Positions 25,490-34,320 of a stretch of DNA of 64,000 nucleotides are shown one piece after another. The number at the start of each line of letters is the position of its first letter. The first letter of the stretch is position 1. Below the pieces are notes generated by a model that ran no database searches, was not told the origin of the DNA, and saw only the letters and a list, made by a program, of their open reading frames with translations. The stretch covers positions 124,001 to 188,000 of the forward strand of contig CAZPQK010000004.1 of assembly GCA_964588695.1 (NCBI GenBank), in the 5' to 3' direction. Position numbers and translations under genes: made by a program. Source of the DNA: CAZPQK01 sp964588695 (GTDB lineage: Bacteria > Krumholzibacteriota > Krumholzibacteriia > WVZY01 > JAKEHA01).

Positions 25490-26775
25490 AACAAATAGCG
25501 AACCGATACGCCCGTGACCGACTCCAGGCGCGGCATGTCGCTCGACGCGATCGAGCCCACCAGCACGCACGTGTCGCCTTGGAAACTTCGTTTAACCCCG
25601 TGTAGCAGTGTGCGAACATGCGAAATTGCGCGTCCATCCCCGGCGGAAAGTTTTACCTCCACCGTTACCGCCCCCCCACGTGCAGCGCCCTGGACTCGCT
25701 CGACCAGCTCCGCGATTCCTTCTCCCGCTGCCGCCGACACCAATACCCCATCGGGAAAGCGCGCGCGAATGGCGTCAACGCGTTCATCATCAGCGCGATC
25801 TATTTTGTTGAAAACGTGAATAGTGTCGGCCGTGGCGTGTTCAATCGCGCGTAGCGCGTTGTCGGTTACCTGGATGTGTTCGTCCCAATGTGCGTGGCTC
25901 GCGTCAACGACGTGCAGGTACAGGTCGGCTTGGGCGATATCTTCGAGCGTCGCCCGAAAACTGGTGCGAAGATGATCGGGCAGGTTGCGGATAAATCCGA
26001 CGGTGTCAACCAACAGCAGGGGATGGCCGTTGGCCGCTGTCATCCGACGCGTGGTTGTGTCCAGCGTCGCAAACAGCTGATCCTTAACCAGAACATTTTC
26101 ACCAGTAAGACGGCGCATCAGGGTGGACTTGCCGGCGTTGGTATAGCCCACCAGAGCCACAGTGCTGAACCCGTCGCGCCCCTGGCGCACAGTTTCGTTT
26201 TGTCGGGAAATTCGTTTGAGCTGACGTCGCAGGTGCCCCATGCGCTGGTGAATCCGCCGACGGTCAATTTCCAACTGGGTTTCACCAGGGCCACGTAATC
26301 CGATTCCACCGGCCTGGCGAGAAAGGTGATTCCACAGACGAGTCAACCGTGGCAACGCGTACTGTAGCTGCGCGAGTTCGACCTGGATTTTTGCCTGCTG
26401 GGTTTTTGCCTGGCGCGCGAAGATGTCGAGGATAAGTTCGGTCCGGTCAATTACATTGACGTCGAATATTTTTTCGAGGTTGCGCGCCTGCGCAGGGGAG
26501 AGATCGTTGTCGAATACCAGAAGGTTGGCACCAAGGAGTTGGATGCGGTGCTTTATTTCTTCGGCTTTGCCAGCGCCAATGTAGGTGGCACCGTCGATCC
26601 GCGTCCGCGCCTGCACGCTGCGCCCGGCGATGACCGCGCCTGCAGCCTCAACCAGTTGCTCGAGTTCGTCGAGGTACTCGTTGGTTTGGGATACCGGCTG
26701 CGCGGGTAAACTAACCCCCACCAGAAAAGCCCGTTCGGGCTTCTTTTCCCGGGTGACTTCGAACCCGGTGCTCAC
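25486..26775 (-). CDS. hflX: GTPase HflX
   Basis: 429 aa from GTG at 26775 (a TTG at 26811 sits one base after an AAGGAG and is too close to use it). The glycine-rich N-terminal domain (ARTRIDGATYIGAGKAEEI, DNDLSPAQARNLE) and GGIGLRGPGETQLEIDRR are HflX-specific. The G domain has G1 GYTNAGKST, G2/G3 TLDTTTRR and DTVGF, and G4 NKID. HflX splits ribosomes and rescues stalled ones under stress. A possible -10 TATAAT lies at 26843-26838 on this strand. Its stop interlocks with the convergent membrane-protein gene. Confidence 0.95.
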   Translation of the reverse strand: MSTGFEVTREKKPERAFLVGVSLPAQPVSQTNEYLDELEQLVEAAGAVIAGRSVQARTRIDGATYIGAGKAEEIKHRIQLLGANLLVFDNDLSPAQARNLEKIFDVNVIDRTELILDIFARQAKTQQAKIQVELAQLQYALPRLTRLWNHLSRQAGGIGLRGPGETQLEIDRRRIHQRMGHLRRQLKRISRQNETVRQGRDGFSTVALVGYTNAGKSTLMRRLTGENVLVKDQLFATLDTTTRRMTAANGHPLLLVDTVGFIRNLPDHLRTSFRATLEDIAQADLYLHVVDASHAHWDEHIQVTDNALRAIEHATADTIHVFNKIDRADDERVDAIRARFPDGVLVSAAAGEGIAELVERVQGAARGGAVTVEVKLSAGDGRAISHVRTLLHGVKRSFQGDTCVLVGSIASSDMPRLESVTGVSVRYLF

Positions 26776-26837
26776 TGAGGCATGTCTCCACTCATAGATG
26801 CTCTTTAGCAATCTCCTTGGGCTGGTGTCTTACCTAT

Positions 26838-26843
26838 ATTATA
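26838..26843 (-). promoter_or_regulatory. Candidate -10 box of hflX
   Basis: TATAAT on the minus strand, 63-68 bases upstream of the chosen GTG start. The -35 region 17 bases upstream (TTTCGA) is a weak match. Confidence 0.45.
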
Positions 26844-26907
26844 AGCTGTTTTCCCCCCGATCGAAATGTCTAGATGAGCGGGGAAATGACGCGTCCCGCG
26901 CCGTATT

Positions 26908-28539
26908 CTATTTGAGTTGAGTCAGGCGTTTGGTAACGAACCGTTTGCCAATCTGCAGCTTTACGTAGTAAACCCCGCTGGCGACGGAGGTCCCATACGA
27001 ATCCCGTGCATCCCAGGAGATGTTATAGCGGCCCGGCGACTTAACATCGTCTACCAGGGTGCTCACCAGCCGTCCGGCCACGTTATAAACCTTCACCGAA
27101 GTCGCCACCGCACCGTCAGACACTCGCTCCGCCCCGTTTTCGTCCACAAACTGGCCGGGAATCTCGTAGAAGATCGTCGTCGCGTCGCGGAAAGGGTTGG
27201 GCGAACCACTCAACCATGCAGCGTCCAGCCTTCCCGCCGCCGCCCAGTACGCGTCGGCGCTTTGGGCACTGACATCCATCAACGACACCGGTTCAAGTTC
27301 TACCGAAAACACCTGGCCGCTTTCGGTTTCGCCAGCCCAATGAAGCGAACCGGTGGCATCCCGAAGCTCGGCGGGAATACCGCCCGGAAACTCGACCGCG
27401 GTCACACCGTCGGTCCGTTCCCGAACCACGGCCGAACGCAGCGAAACTCCACCAAGCGAAACGATGTCGCGCGCCCGAATTCCCTGAGTCTGTAGCGATC
27501 GCAATTCAATCGTGGGTGCGTCACCAGCGACGGACGACCGGTAAGTACCGCGAACCGTTCGGCGCGTGATTGAAACCGGTGGCGGCACCAGTCTGTGCTG
27601 CGCGTCGCCCAACAATGTTAAGGCGGCAGTGCGCATCGTGCGATTCACACGCTTGATGTTGTCGAGCGCTACAATCGCAACAAAAAACTCCAGTTCCTGA
27701 CCAGGAGCTAGTGTCGTCGCCGCTGGGCTGCTCACTTCCATTCCGTTGGCGGTCGCTCGAACACGCCCATTGGTATTGTTGCCTTCGCTGCGGGTTAACA
27801 CGACAACACCAATCGGCTCGTCACCTCTCGCGACGCCAGCGGTCGCCGACCACCCATTTCTGGCCATCGATAGCGGTAAAGGCATCGAAACGGCACGGAC
27901 GTCTTCGGTCGACAGCACGCTGGCCACGAACCCCGGGCGAATTCCGTGGTAAGTCGATGAGCTGATGTTGCGTACGGTCACGTGTCCGGCAGTCATTGTG
28001 TTGATGTGCGGCAAAGACCAAACCGACCATGATTCGTACACGTCCAGTTTGGGAGCGTTGCCATCAACTCGGAATGCGACCACCACCATCTGGTCACCCA
28101 CGGCGGCAAAGTCTTCGTCAACTTTCCCGTCGCCGTCGTTGTCCAATCCATCCAGACGATCTTCGTTGGCCCGGCCGTCTCCGTCGTCGTCCGGGTCGAG
28201 CGGATACCGCGAACCGTTACGCACCCCGTCGGACACCGCGGGTAGGTTGGCCACCGAGTGGTTGGGGCGGAGCGATTCAGCGGGGACGTCCACCAGGTCG
28301 ACGATATTGTCCTGACCCACGAGGACGGCGATTCGGCCGCCGCTGAGCCAACTGCTTCGTGACCATGCTGGCGCAAAGCTACGCCAGCGGCCATCGGGAC
28401 CGACTTCGGCACGCAAGCGGTTTGAATCTAATACCTTAGAAGTTCCGGTGGGTTGGGCGGCAACACCTCCGCCCACCATAAGACAAACGGCGCCGATGGC
28501 GCCGATCCGCATTTTCCACATATTCCTGGTGCAGTTCAT
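26908..28539 (-). CDS. Secreted protein with FlgD-like/type IX-style C-terminal domain
   Basis: 543 aa with an N-terminal signal peptide (MRIGAIGAVCLMVGGGVAAQ). An Asp-rich Ca2+-binding segment (DPDDDGDGRANEDRLDG, then DNDGDGKVDED, about residues 113-142) resembles thrombospondin type 3 or dockerin loops. A long beta-rich region follows. The last 85 residues carry the FlgD-Ig/por-type C-terminal pattern: SPNPFRDATTIFYEIP, KVYNVAGRLV, GRYNISWDARD, ASGVYYVKLQIGKRF. Such domains direct or decorate secreted proteins in FCB-type bacteria. No catalytic motif is recognised. Single gene, 100 bp downstream of the hflX start region. Confidence 0.75.
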   Translation of the reverse strand: MNCTRNMWKMRIGAIGAVCLMVGGGVAAQPTGTSKVLDSNRLRAEVGPDGRWRSFAPAWSRSSWLSGGRIAVLVGQDNIVDLVDVPAESLRPNHSVANLPAVSDGVRNGSRYPLDPDDDGDGRANEDRLDGLDNDGDGKVDEDFAAVGDQMVVVAFRVDGNAPKLDVYESWSVWSLPHINTMTAGHVTVRNISSSTYHGIRPGFVASVLSTEDVRAVSMPLPLSMARNGWSATAGVARGDEPIGVVVLTRSEGNNTNGRVRATANGMEVSSPAATTLAPGQELEFFVAIVALDNIKRVNRTMRTAALTLLGDAQHRLVPPPVSITRRTVRGTYRSSVAGDAPTIELRSLQTQGIRARDIVSLGGVSLRSAVVRERTDGVTAVEFPGGIPAELRDATGSLHWAGETESGQVFSVELEPVSLMDVSAQSADAYWAAAGRLDAAWLSGSPNPFRDATTIFYEIPGQFVDENGAERVSDGAVATSVKVYNVAGRLVSTLVDDVKSPGRYNISWDARDSYGTSVASGVYYVKLQIGKRFVTKRLTQLK

Positions 28540-28720
28540 AGCTGGATAAATCCCGAGGGGAATCTTTACTGCGGCCGCGTCACGGTGTCAATACCGCGCT
28601 AACCTGGAAAATCGAGAAAAGTCGCAACGATACGCCCTATTTGCACTTACGGTGACAGAAAAATTGCCAGAGTCGTGGGGGATTTTCTTTTGTGACCCGG
28701 ACAGCACGCATCGCGTCTAA

Positions 28721-28770
28721 AGCAGTGACGGGCTGCTGCGTCCCCCTCGCAGGTCGCCCGCCGGGACCTG
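28721..28770 (+). other. Two adjacent hairpins in the leader of a small lipoprotein gene
   Basis: AGCAG/CTGCT (28721-28725, 28733-28737) and CAGGTC/GACCTG (28750-28755, 28765-28770) form two hairpins 50-80 bases before the ATG at 28802. I cannot match them to a known riboswitch class. The rest of the 28540-28801 gap holds nothing else I can support. Confidence 0.3.
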
Positions 28771-28801
28771 ATTGCCGGAACCGAAGGAGATCATCTAAGC
28801 C

Positions 28802-28942
28802 ATGCGTCGGATTCTGTGCGAACTTTTCCTGATCTGCCTGTTGGGAATGCTGATGGGCGCGGTTAGTTGCCGGCACGCTACCCGCGCGTCTGGTGACCCC
28901 TTCTCGCTGCACCCCAGCGCTCATCAGCTCCCGCCCAGATAG
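28802..28942 (+). CDS. Small predicted lipoprotein, 46 aa
   Basis: A short gene with AAGGAG 12 bases before ATG. The product starts MRRILCELFLICLLGM, with a basic start, a hydrophobic core and a possible lipobox GAVSC (Cys about 23), then 23 mostly polar residues. It looks like a small outer-membrane lipoprotein or an entericidin-like peptide. No family is recognised and the spacing of the ribosome site is on the long side, so it may not be expressed. It precedes a gene for another membrane protein by 84 bp. Confidence 0.45.
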   Translation: MRRILCELFLICLLGMLMGAVSCRHATRASGDPFSLHPSAHQLPPR

Positions 28943-28987
28943 CTGGCAAACTCTTTGCAGTCCGGCCTTCCGGAAAGGCAATTGCGA

Positions 28988-29009
28988 CGCTTCTCATTGG
29001 GGAGAAGCG
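28988..29009 (+). other. Hairpin just before the 29.0-kb membrane protein start
   Basis: A perfect 8-bp stem CGCTTCTC/GAGAAGCG (28988-28995, 29002-29009) with a six-base loop, ending 17 bases before the ATG. No T tract. The GGGGAGAAG inside it is the only Shine-Dalgarno-like stretch nearby, so the hairpin might hide it. Confidence 0.35.
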
Positions 29010-29026
29010 CGACGATTGAAGCCCGG

Positions 29027-29659
29027 ATGGAATGGCAGCCCCTTCTCATAACCGCTAGTTTTATAACGGCTTACTTGTTTCTCCTGGTGGGTGTAACCGG
29101 TCTGGTGCGACGGTCTCCGGTCGTGATTCACCGCGAAGCGCTTGCCGGTTGGATGTTGGCCGCTGCCCTGATTCTGATCGGCGCTTGCTCCTATATGGCA
29201 TTTGAACGAGCCGCCACCACCCCGGCGTTTGCGGGTTTGGCACTGGTGGCGATCGCCTGCTCGGTCGGGCTTCGCCAGATGTACCTTCCGCCCGGCGGAT
29301 GCCTGGTGGTTGGTACGAATAGCGAGTGGGTTCGGGTCGCGGTTCGGGCAAGTCTTTATCGAATGTCCATCCCCTTTGTTGACCGCGGAAAAAACGTCAT
29401 CGACGTTCGTCTGACCACTGGAGCAAACGCTATTTCGCTTCCCGGAACTCAGAAGTTTGCTTCGCCGCTGCAGGTGGTACGAATGGGCAACCAGCGTTCG
29501 CTCCCATCGGTCGTGGAACTTTCTTCGGCTATGCGCGATTACTTCAGGAACAACGACGTCGAAACCAACCACGCGACGTTTGGCTACTTCCTGGCGAAGG
29601 GTCTGGTGCTGACTTGCTTGGGGGTTTATTTAAGCGCGCAATGGTTGAACTGGCTCTAG
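29027..29659 (+). CDS. Membrane protein of unknown function
   Basis: 210 aa from ATG at 29027. Three membrane helices in the first 75 residues (ITASFITAYLFLLVGVTGLV, MLAAALILIGACSYMAF, AGLALVAIACSVGLRQMYL), then a soluble beta domain with a Cys-containing GGCLVVG segment and a final helix. No family recognised. The adjacent genes differ in strand, so it is probably monocistronic or coupled only to the small lipoprotein upstream. The stop interlocks by 4 bp with the PAS-receiver gene. Confidence 0.55.
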   Translation: MEWQPLLITASFITAYLFLLVGVTGLVRRSPVVIHREALAGWMLAAALILIGACSYMAFERAATTPAFAGLALVAIACSVGLRQMYLPPGGCLVVGTNSEWVRVAVRASLYRMSIPFVDRGKNVIDVRLTTGANAISLPGTQKFASPLQVVRMGNQRSLPSVVELSSAMRDYFRNNDVETNHATFGYFLAKGLVLTCLGVYLSAQWLNWL

Positions 29660-31953
29660 GGCGTGCAACGACGAAGGGTTTCTACCAGCAGCGACACTTC
29701 GTAGGGTTTATGCAAGAACGCCGACGCTCCAACGCGCTCAGCTGGATCGCGCGCGTCCTGACCGCTGCACATGATTACCGGAACCCTCGCGTTTACTTTG
29801 CGAATCTCCTGGCAAGCTTCGATCCCGCCCATGTTGGGCATTGTAACATCCATCAAAACGTGACTGACTTCCGCACCGTGAGCATGAAACAATGCCAACC
29901 CTTCGCGACCATCGCACGCAGTGATCACTCGATATCCCGCGCGTCGCAATGCACGAGTGTTGACATCCCGCACAATAGCTTCGTCGTCCACTACCAACAC
30001 AACACCGCGTTCGGTATCGCCTTCACTTTCTTTGGTTCCGCTAACCCGGTATACCTTTTGTTCGCGCGTCGCTTCTTGCGACAGCGCTCGCGGCTCGGCG
30101 GAACCCAACTGTCCCAAAGTCGCGTGAATACGGCGGATCGATTCGCGAATATCCGCCAATTCGCGTTTGTCAATGTCGAGGTTTGCCAGCTGCATTTCCA
30201 ATCGCTCGGTATCGCCTAAGATTCCAATAAGTTCGTTACTTACGTCGCCGATCACCGCATCGGTCGCGCTAGCAAACGCCACCTCGCCGGGGCGATCGGT
30301 AATCGCGGTGACATCCTGGCACCAGCCCAATAGTAGCCCAGCACTATGATTTGGCTCGTCGACCACTTCCCCAGAAGTCCGAACCCTTACCTCGCGTCGA
30401 TCGTCGCGATGAACTCTGTGAATCATTTCAAACGGTTCGCGACGGTTAATCGCACGACGCAGTTGTGCTTCGGTCGCCTCTCGATCGTCCGGGTGAACCT
30501 GGGTAAGCCAATTCTCCATCGTCAACGGCAGCCGCGGATCGAGACCCCACAGTTCGTACATCTGGTCCGACCAGTACAACACCTGCAGGTCGAGTCGCAT
30601 CTCGAAGCTTCCCAGACCTGCTATCCTTTGAGTTTCTGCGGCGATTCGTTCGGAGCGGGTCAATGCTTCCAGCGCGTTCTCGAACTCGCTCACGTCGCTA
30701 ATCCACGCAAGCGCAACACATCGCTCCTTGTCGCGTACGATATTGTTTACCCGAATTAGAATCGTTACCGGGTTGCCTTGTAACGTCGTGTGTCGGGTTT
30801 TGATTTCGAATACTTCGGTGCCTTCAAACAAGGTTACCATGTATCCGCGAACGTATTCCCATGACCTCGCGGTAAACGTTTTGTGATAGTTTGAAATCAG
30901 GTCGGCACGGTTGTCGGCTTCGTACATTCGTACCGCGGCTTCGTTAACGTTAACGATGTCCCAACGGCTCATGAACTCTTGTACTACCTCCGGGTGGGCG
31001 GCCGTATAGGCATACAGGTCAGAGACCCCCGACTTGCGCAGATTCTCTAGCAACGCCATGGCGTCGGTAATATCGACTTCCCATAGACCAGTGCTACTAC
31101 CATTGAACAAGACGCTAAAACGTTCTTCCGAATCGCGAACCGCTTCCTGAAGGCGTCGCACCTCCAACATTTCTTCCGCGACTCCCACGAAATAGTGTTT
31201 GTCGCCGATCGTAACTAGCGATCGAACAACCCTTGCTGGAACTTCACTTCCGTCGCGGTGGCGAAACGATTTATGTGCCGTGAGGTAGTCCTTACCACCC
31301 GACGCCAGGGCCCGTACGTGTTCTTGGTACTCGGCAACATCTTCGCTAAAGGTGAACTTCTCGCGGTGCTGCCCCATTACTTCATGCGGTTGGTATCCCA
31401 ACATTTCGCAGAACCGTTGGTTAACATAGATAAAAGATGGGGATCCAACTTCGCGGATGGCCATGGGCATCGGCGTACGCTCGAGAAACACACGAAACAT
31501 GTGTTGCTGACCTTCGGATGCTTGCGAGTCTTTGGTAATGTCGCGCAAGACCGCAATCGAATGCAAAAACTCGTCGTTGGGTCCGCGCACCGCTTGCACG
31601 TGTACATCCCCGTACAGTATCGAGCCATCCTTGCGAACGTATCTTTTCTTCTGGTTGAATTCGTCGATGCGACCATGGACAAGGTCGACAAATAACTGCC
31701 TCGAAAGAGGCATATCTTCGGGATGGGTGAAATCTTCGACGGCGAGTTCGGAGAATTCTTCGCGAGTGTACCCCAGCATCTCGCAGCACGCGGGGTTAGC
31801 GAAGAACAAGCCGGAGTCTAAGGACCGCGCAATGACGCCGAAGTTAGCATTGTTGATGACGCTTCGATAACACTCTTCGTCGGTCAATGGCGGCCGTGCG
31901 GAGGTCTCGCTCGGCCGATTTTGCTTTCTATCGTCGGACACTATCTTTCCCAC
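29656..31953 (-). CDS. Multi-PAS protein with C-terminal receiver domain and no kinase domain
   Basis: 765 aa starting with GTG. At least four PAS/PAC units can be seen: FANPACCEMLGYTREEF with YVRKDGSILYGDVHVQA, then FIYVNQRFCEMLGYQPHEV with SFRHRDGSEVPAR, a third around VNVNEAAVRMYEADNRADL, and a fourth ending DRREVRVRTSGEVV. About 70 helical residues follow where a histidine kinase DHp would be (VIGDVSNELIGILGDTERL), but the phospho-His is absent and there is no HATPase. The last 120 residues are a receiver: VLVVDDEAIV, DVTMPNMGG (phospho-Asp), SGQ and LHKPY. It resembles a hybrid kinase that lost its catalytic core, probably a phosphorelay partner. Confidence 0.85.
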   Translation of the reverse strand: MGKIVSDDRKQNRPSETSARPPLTDEECYRSVINNANFGVIARSLDSGLFFANPACCEMLGYTREEFSELAVEDFTHPEDMPLSRQLFVDLVHGRIDEFNQKKRYVRKDGSILYGDVHVQAVRGPNDEFLHSIAVLRDITKDSQASEGQQHMFRVFLERTPMPMAIREVGSPSFIYVNQRFCEMLGYQPHEVMGQHREKFTFSEDVAEYQEHVRALASGGKDYLTAHKSFRHRDGSEVPARVVRSLVTIGDKHYFVGVAEEMLEVRRLQEAVRDSEERFSVLFNGSSTGLWEVDITDAMALLENLRKSGVSDLYAYTAAHPEVVQEFMSRWDIVNVNEAAVRMYEADNRADLISNYHKTFTARSWEYVRGYMVTLFEGTEVFEIKTRHTTLQGNPVTILIRVNNIVRDKERCVALAWISDVSEFENALEALTRSERIAAETQRIAGLGSFEMRLDLQVLYWSDQMYELWGLDPRLPLTMENWLTQVHPDDREATEAQLRRAINRREPFEMIHRVHRDDRREVRVRTSGEVVDEPNHSAGLLLGWCQDVTAITDRPGEVAFASATDAVIGDVSNELIGILGDTERLEMQLANLDIDKRELADIRESIRRIHATLGQLGSAEPRALSQEATREQKVYRVSGTKESEGDTERGVVLVVDDEAIVRDVNTRALRRAGYRVITACDGREGLALFHAHGAEVSHVLMDVTMPNMGGIEACQEIRKVNARVPVIMCSGQDARDPAERVGASAFLHKPYEVSLLVETLRRCTP

Positions 31954-32146
31954 CTTGCCCCAGGAATACTGTGCAGGTCCGCGGCGACGTCTTGATTATC
32001 GACGCCTGCAGAATGATGCGCAACCGGCAACTGCTGGTAGACCCAATATCCATTCGTATGTATATGCGATACCGCCGGAGCGTTAGATCGGGCACAACTC
32101 ATCGTTTAGACTTTAGGGCAATGCTAAACCGCCCCTTGGGAATACC

Positions 32147-32857
32147 ATGGCTATACAACCAACGCGAACTGCCAGCCAGCAAATGACGGCGTGGCCCCAA
32201 CACTTAGTTGAACTGGGCGCGCGGTGGCAGGCAGCTCCCGCCGATCGCGACCACCTGCGAACGCAGATCTGGGTGCTCGTACACACAGCATTGCTTGGCC
32301 TGGTTCACGGCCAGGCGTCACGCTACTCGTCGCTGGGCCCCGAGGACGCCGAAGATCTCGCCGCCGACAAGTGTGCCGACCTTATGCAGCGCCTGGACGA
32401 AGGACGTTGGCGGCCCGGTGAAACCACTCCCGGACAGACCTGCTCGTTCCTTAACACAATCGTTCGCAACGGACTCGTGGATCTGTACCGGGTGGAGGGT
32501 AGTAAGCGCATTCGCAGTGTAGACGTCGTCGATCTGGCAGATAGTCTCCCGGCCGCATCGACATCCGAACCGAAAGACCGGCAGCATCGCGATCGATACG
32601 TCGCCGCAATCGGTGAGTGCCTGGACGCGTTGACCGAAAGAAGTCAGCGCATGTGGTTCTTCCGGGTGTTCCTGGAGATGTCGAGCAAGGAGATTTCCGC
32701 GCACCCGGATGTCCGTACCACACCCGCTGCCGTCGACGTGGCGCTGAATCGAGCTCGCTCCGCGATAAAGACGTGCATGGCCGCAAAGAAGTTTTCCAAG
32801 TCGGACATGCCCGCAGGGACGTTTGCTGCTTTGTGGGATCGGTTAAACAAGTCGTAA
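32147..32857 (+). CDS. ECF-type RNA polymerase sigma factor
   Basis: 236 aa from ATG at 32147. The sigma2 region (LGPEDAEDLAADKCADLMQ, NTIVRNGLVDLYRVE) and sigma4 helix-turn-helix (ALTERSQRMWFFRVFLEMSSKEIS, then TTPAAVDVALNRARSAIKTCM) fit an extracytoplasmic-function sigma factor. Between them is a longer linker. It would redirect RNA polymerase in response to envelope signals. An anti-sigma-like membrane gene follows 21 bp later, the usual operon arrangement. ECF subgroup not assigned. Confidence 0.82.
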   Translation: MAIQPTRTASQQMTAWPQHLVELGARWQAAPADRDHLRTQIWVLVHTALLGLVHGQASRYSSLGPEDAEDLAADKCADLMQRLDEGRWRPGETTPGQTCSFLNTIVRNGLVDLYRVEGSKRIRSVDVVDLADSLPAASTSEPKDRQHRDRYVAAIGECLDALTERSQRMWFFRVFLEMSSKEISAHPDVRTTPAAVDVALNRARSAIKTCMAAKKFSKSDMPAGTFAALWDRLNKS

Positions 32858-32878
32858 CAACATCTTCGAAAGACAACG

Positions 32879-33652
32879 ATGACACATAGAATTGACAACG
32901 ACCAGTTGCTCGACCTTGTTCACGGGCTGCTTCCCGAAGAACGGCGACGCGAAGTGCTCGACGCAATGCACGACGATCCGGACGCGGAGGCTCGGTTCCA
33001 GCGACTCGTGCGAGTTCGCGAACAAATTCTTGCGCAGGCGGCACAGCCGCCAAACGACACCGCAGCTGCTCATTCCCATCACCGGCCGGCAAAGGACTCG
33101 CGTTTACGCCGTTGGCTTCCTACCAGCGGCCTGGTCGCGGCGGCAATTGCAGCTGTGGTTTGGTGGCAACCCTGGGCCGGAGATCCCATCGATGCCTACA
33201 CCTGGTTGCCCGAAAACAATTACGAAGTCGTTAACGAGGCCGAGGCGCTTGGCCCCACCGAAGAGTTGCTGCGCGAGGCAATGGAAGCTTACCGCGATCG
33301 CAAGCCGCGTCGCGTAGCGGAGTTGCTGGAACAGCTAACCGGCGCCGACCTCGACAGCCTGGACGAATCTCGTCGTTTGATCCACGACCTCTACCTCGCG
33401 AGTGTTAAGGTCATCACCGGCGATCCAGCGGCCGCGCTTGCAATAGTCGATCAATTGGAAGCGCAGTACGGAGAGGGTTTCATTCCCGAGCCTTTTGACG
33501 CCAACGCCGACTGGGTCAGGTACCTGGCGCTGCGACAGCTAAAAGATGACTCTGCGGGCACACTGCTGCATTCGTTAATGCTTCGCGACGACGACATTGG
33601 TAGATACGCGCGCGACGAGCAGGAGCGATTGGGTCAAGCAACTGCGCCGTAA
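32879..33652 (+). CDS. Putative anti-sigma factor (membrane protein with helical periplasmic domain)
   Basis: 257 aa. The N-terminal 55 residues (QLLDLVHGLLPEERRREVLD, then DPDAEARFQRLVRVREQIL) have the amphipathic helices of anti-sigma domains, without the HXXXCXXC zinc motif. One membrane helix lies at about residues 80-97 (LVAAAIAAVVWWQPW). The periplasmic part is helical and resembles TPR/solenoid repeats (REAMEAYRDRKPRRVAELLEQL, AALAIVDQLEAQYGEG). Follows the ECF sigma gene by 21 bp and ends 13 bp before convergent rex. Function is inferred from position and topology. Confidence 0.7.
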   Translation: MTHRIDNDQLLDLVHGLLPEERRREVLDAMHDDPDAEARFQRLVRVREQILAQAAQPPNDTAAAHSHHRPAKDSRLRRWLPTSGLVAAAIAAVVWWQPWAGDPIDAYTWLPENNYEVVNEAEALGPTEELLREAMEAYRDRKPRRVAELLEQLTGADLDSLDESRRLIHDLYLASVKVITGDPAAALAIVDQLEAQYGEGFIPEPFDANADWVRYLALRQLKDDSAGTLLHSLMLRDDDIGRYARDEQERLGQATAP

Positions 33653-33665
33653 TTTCGGGGGACGT

Positions 33666-34307
33666 TTACTGCGAGAGGTAGAAGCTGAGGCTTTCCAGCG
33701 CGACGGCCAGGTCGACGTATCGGACCCATACGTCTTCGGGGACACTAAGCTGGACGGGAGCGAAGTTCAGGATACCGCGAACCCCGGCGCCCACCAGCAG
33801 CGTTGCAAGCTCTTGCGCCGGTTCCTTTGGTACCGCAAGTACGCCAATTTCGACCGGTTCCCGGCGTAGTATCTCTTCGGCCTGATTCAGCGGCTGGATG
33901 GTCAGGTTGTCCCACGACGACCCCACCTTGTCGGCGGCAATATCGAACACGTGCTTAAAATAAAAGCCGTCGTCACGAAAGCCCTGGTGAAAGAAAAGCG
34001 CGTGACCAAGAAATCCCGCGCCAAACAAAGCCACCGACCAGCTCTTGTGCAACCCCAAGAGTCGCTCGACGGTGGCTTTCAAGTCGGCGACCTTATAACC
34101 CAGCCCACGGGTACCAAAGTTACCGAAATAGCTGAGATCTTTGCGGACCTGGGCGGATGTGATACCACCCAACTCGGCAAGCTTGGCCGAAGACACAGTC
34201 GCAATTCCGCGCGATTCCAAGTCGCGAAGAATCCGGTAATAGTTGCTTAACCGGCGAACGGTAAACTCAGAAATTTTGCTGTCGAGGTTGTCGTTAATCG
34301 TTGTCAA
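33666..34307 (-). CDS. rex: Redox-sensing transcriptional repressor Rex
   Basis: 213 aa from TTG at 34307, the usual family length; the longer reading extends into gyrA. The N-terminal winged helix (KISEFTVRRLSNYYRILRDL, ITSAQVRKDLSYFGNFG) is followed by an NADH-binding Rossmann domain (VALFGAGFLGHALFFHQGF, then KHVFDIAADKVG). Rex senses NADH/NAD+ and represses fermentation and respiratory genes by binding TTGTGA-type inverted repeats. It is 13 bp downstream of gyrA on the same strand. One Rex-like site is suggested elsewhere in the window (19629-19646). Confidence 0.95.
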   Translation of the reverse strand: MTTINDNLDSKISEFTVRRLSNYYRILRDLESRGIATVSSAKLAELGGITSAQVRKDLSYFGNFGTRGLGYKVADLKATVERLLGLHKSWSVALFGAGFLGHALFFHQGFRDDGFYFKHVFDIAADKVGSSWDNLTIQPLNQAEEILRREPVEIGVLAVPKEPAQELATLLVGAGVRGILNFAPVQLSVPEDVWVRYVDLAVALESLSFYLSQ

Positions 34308-34320
34308 TATGCTCTCGAGT

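Noticed and set aside
26776..26811. Short ATG frame ending in TGA over the hflX GTG (possible translation-coupled leader)
   Set aside because: The AAGGAG upstream is 17 bases from that ATG, too far, and the peptide is only seven residues.
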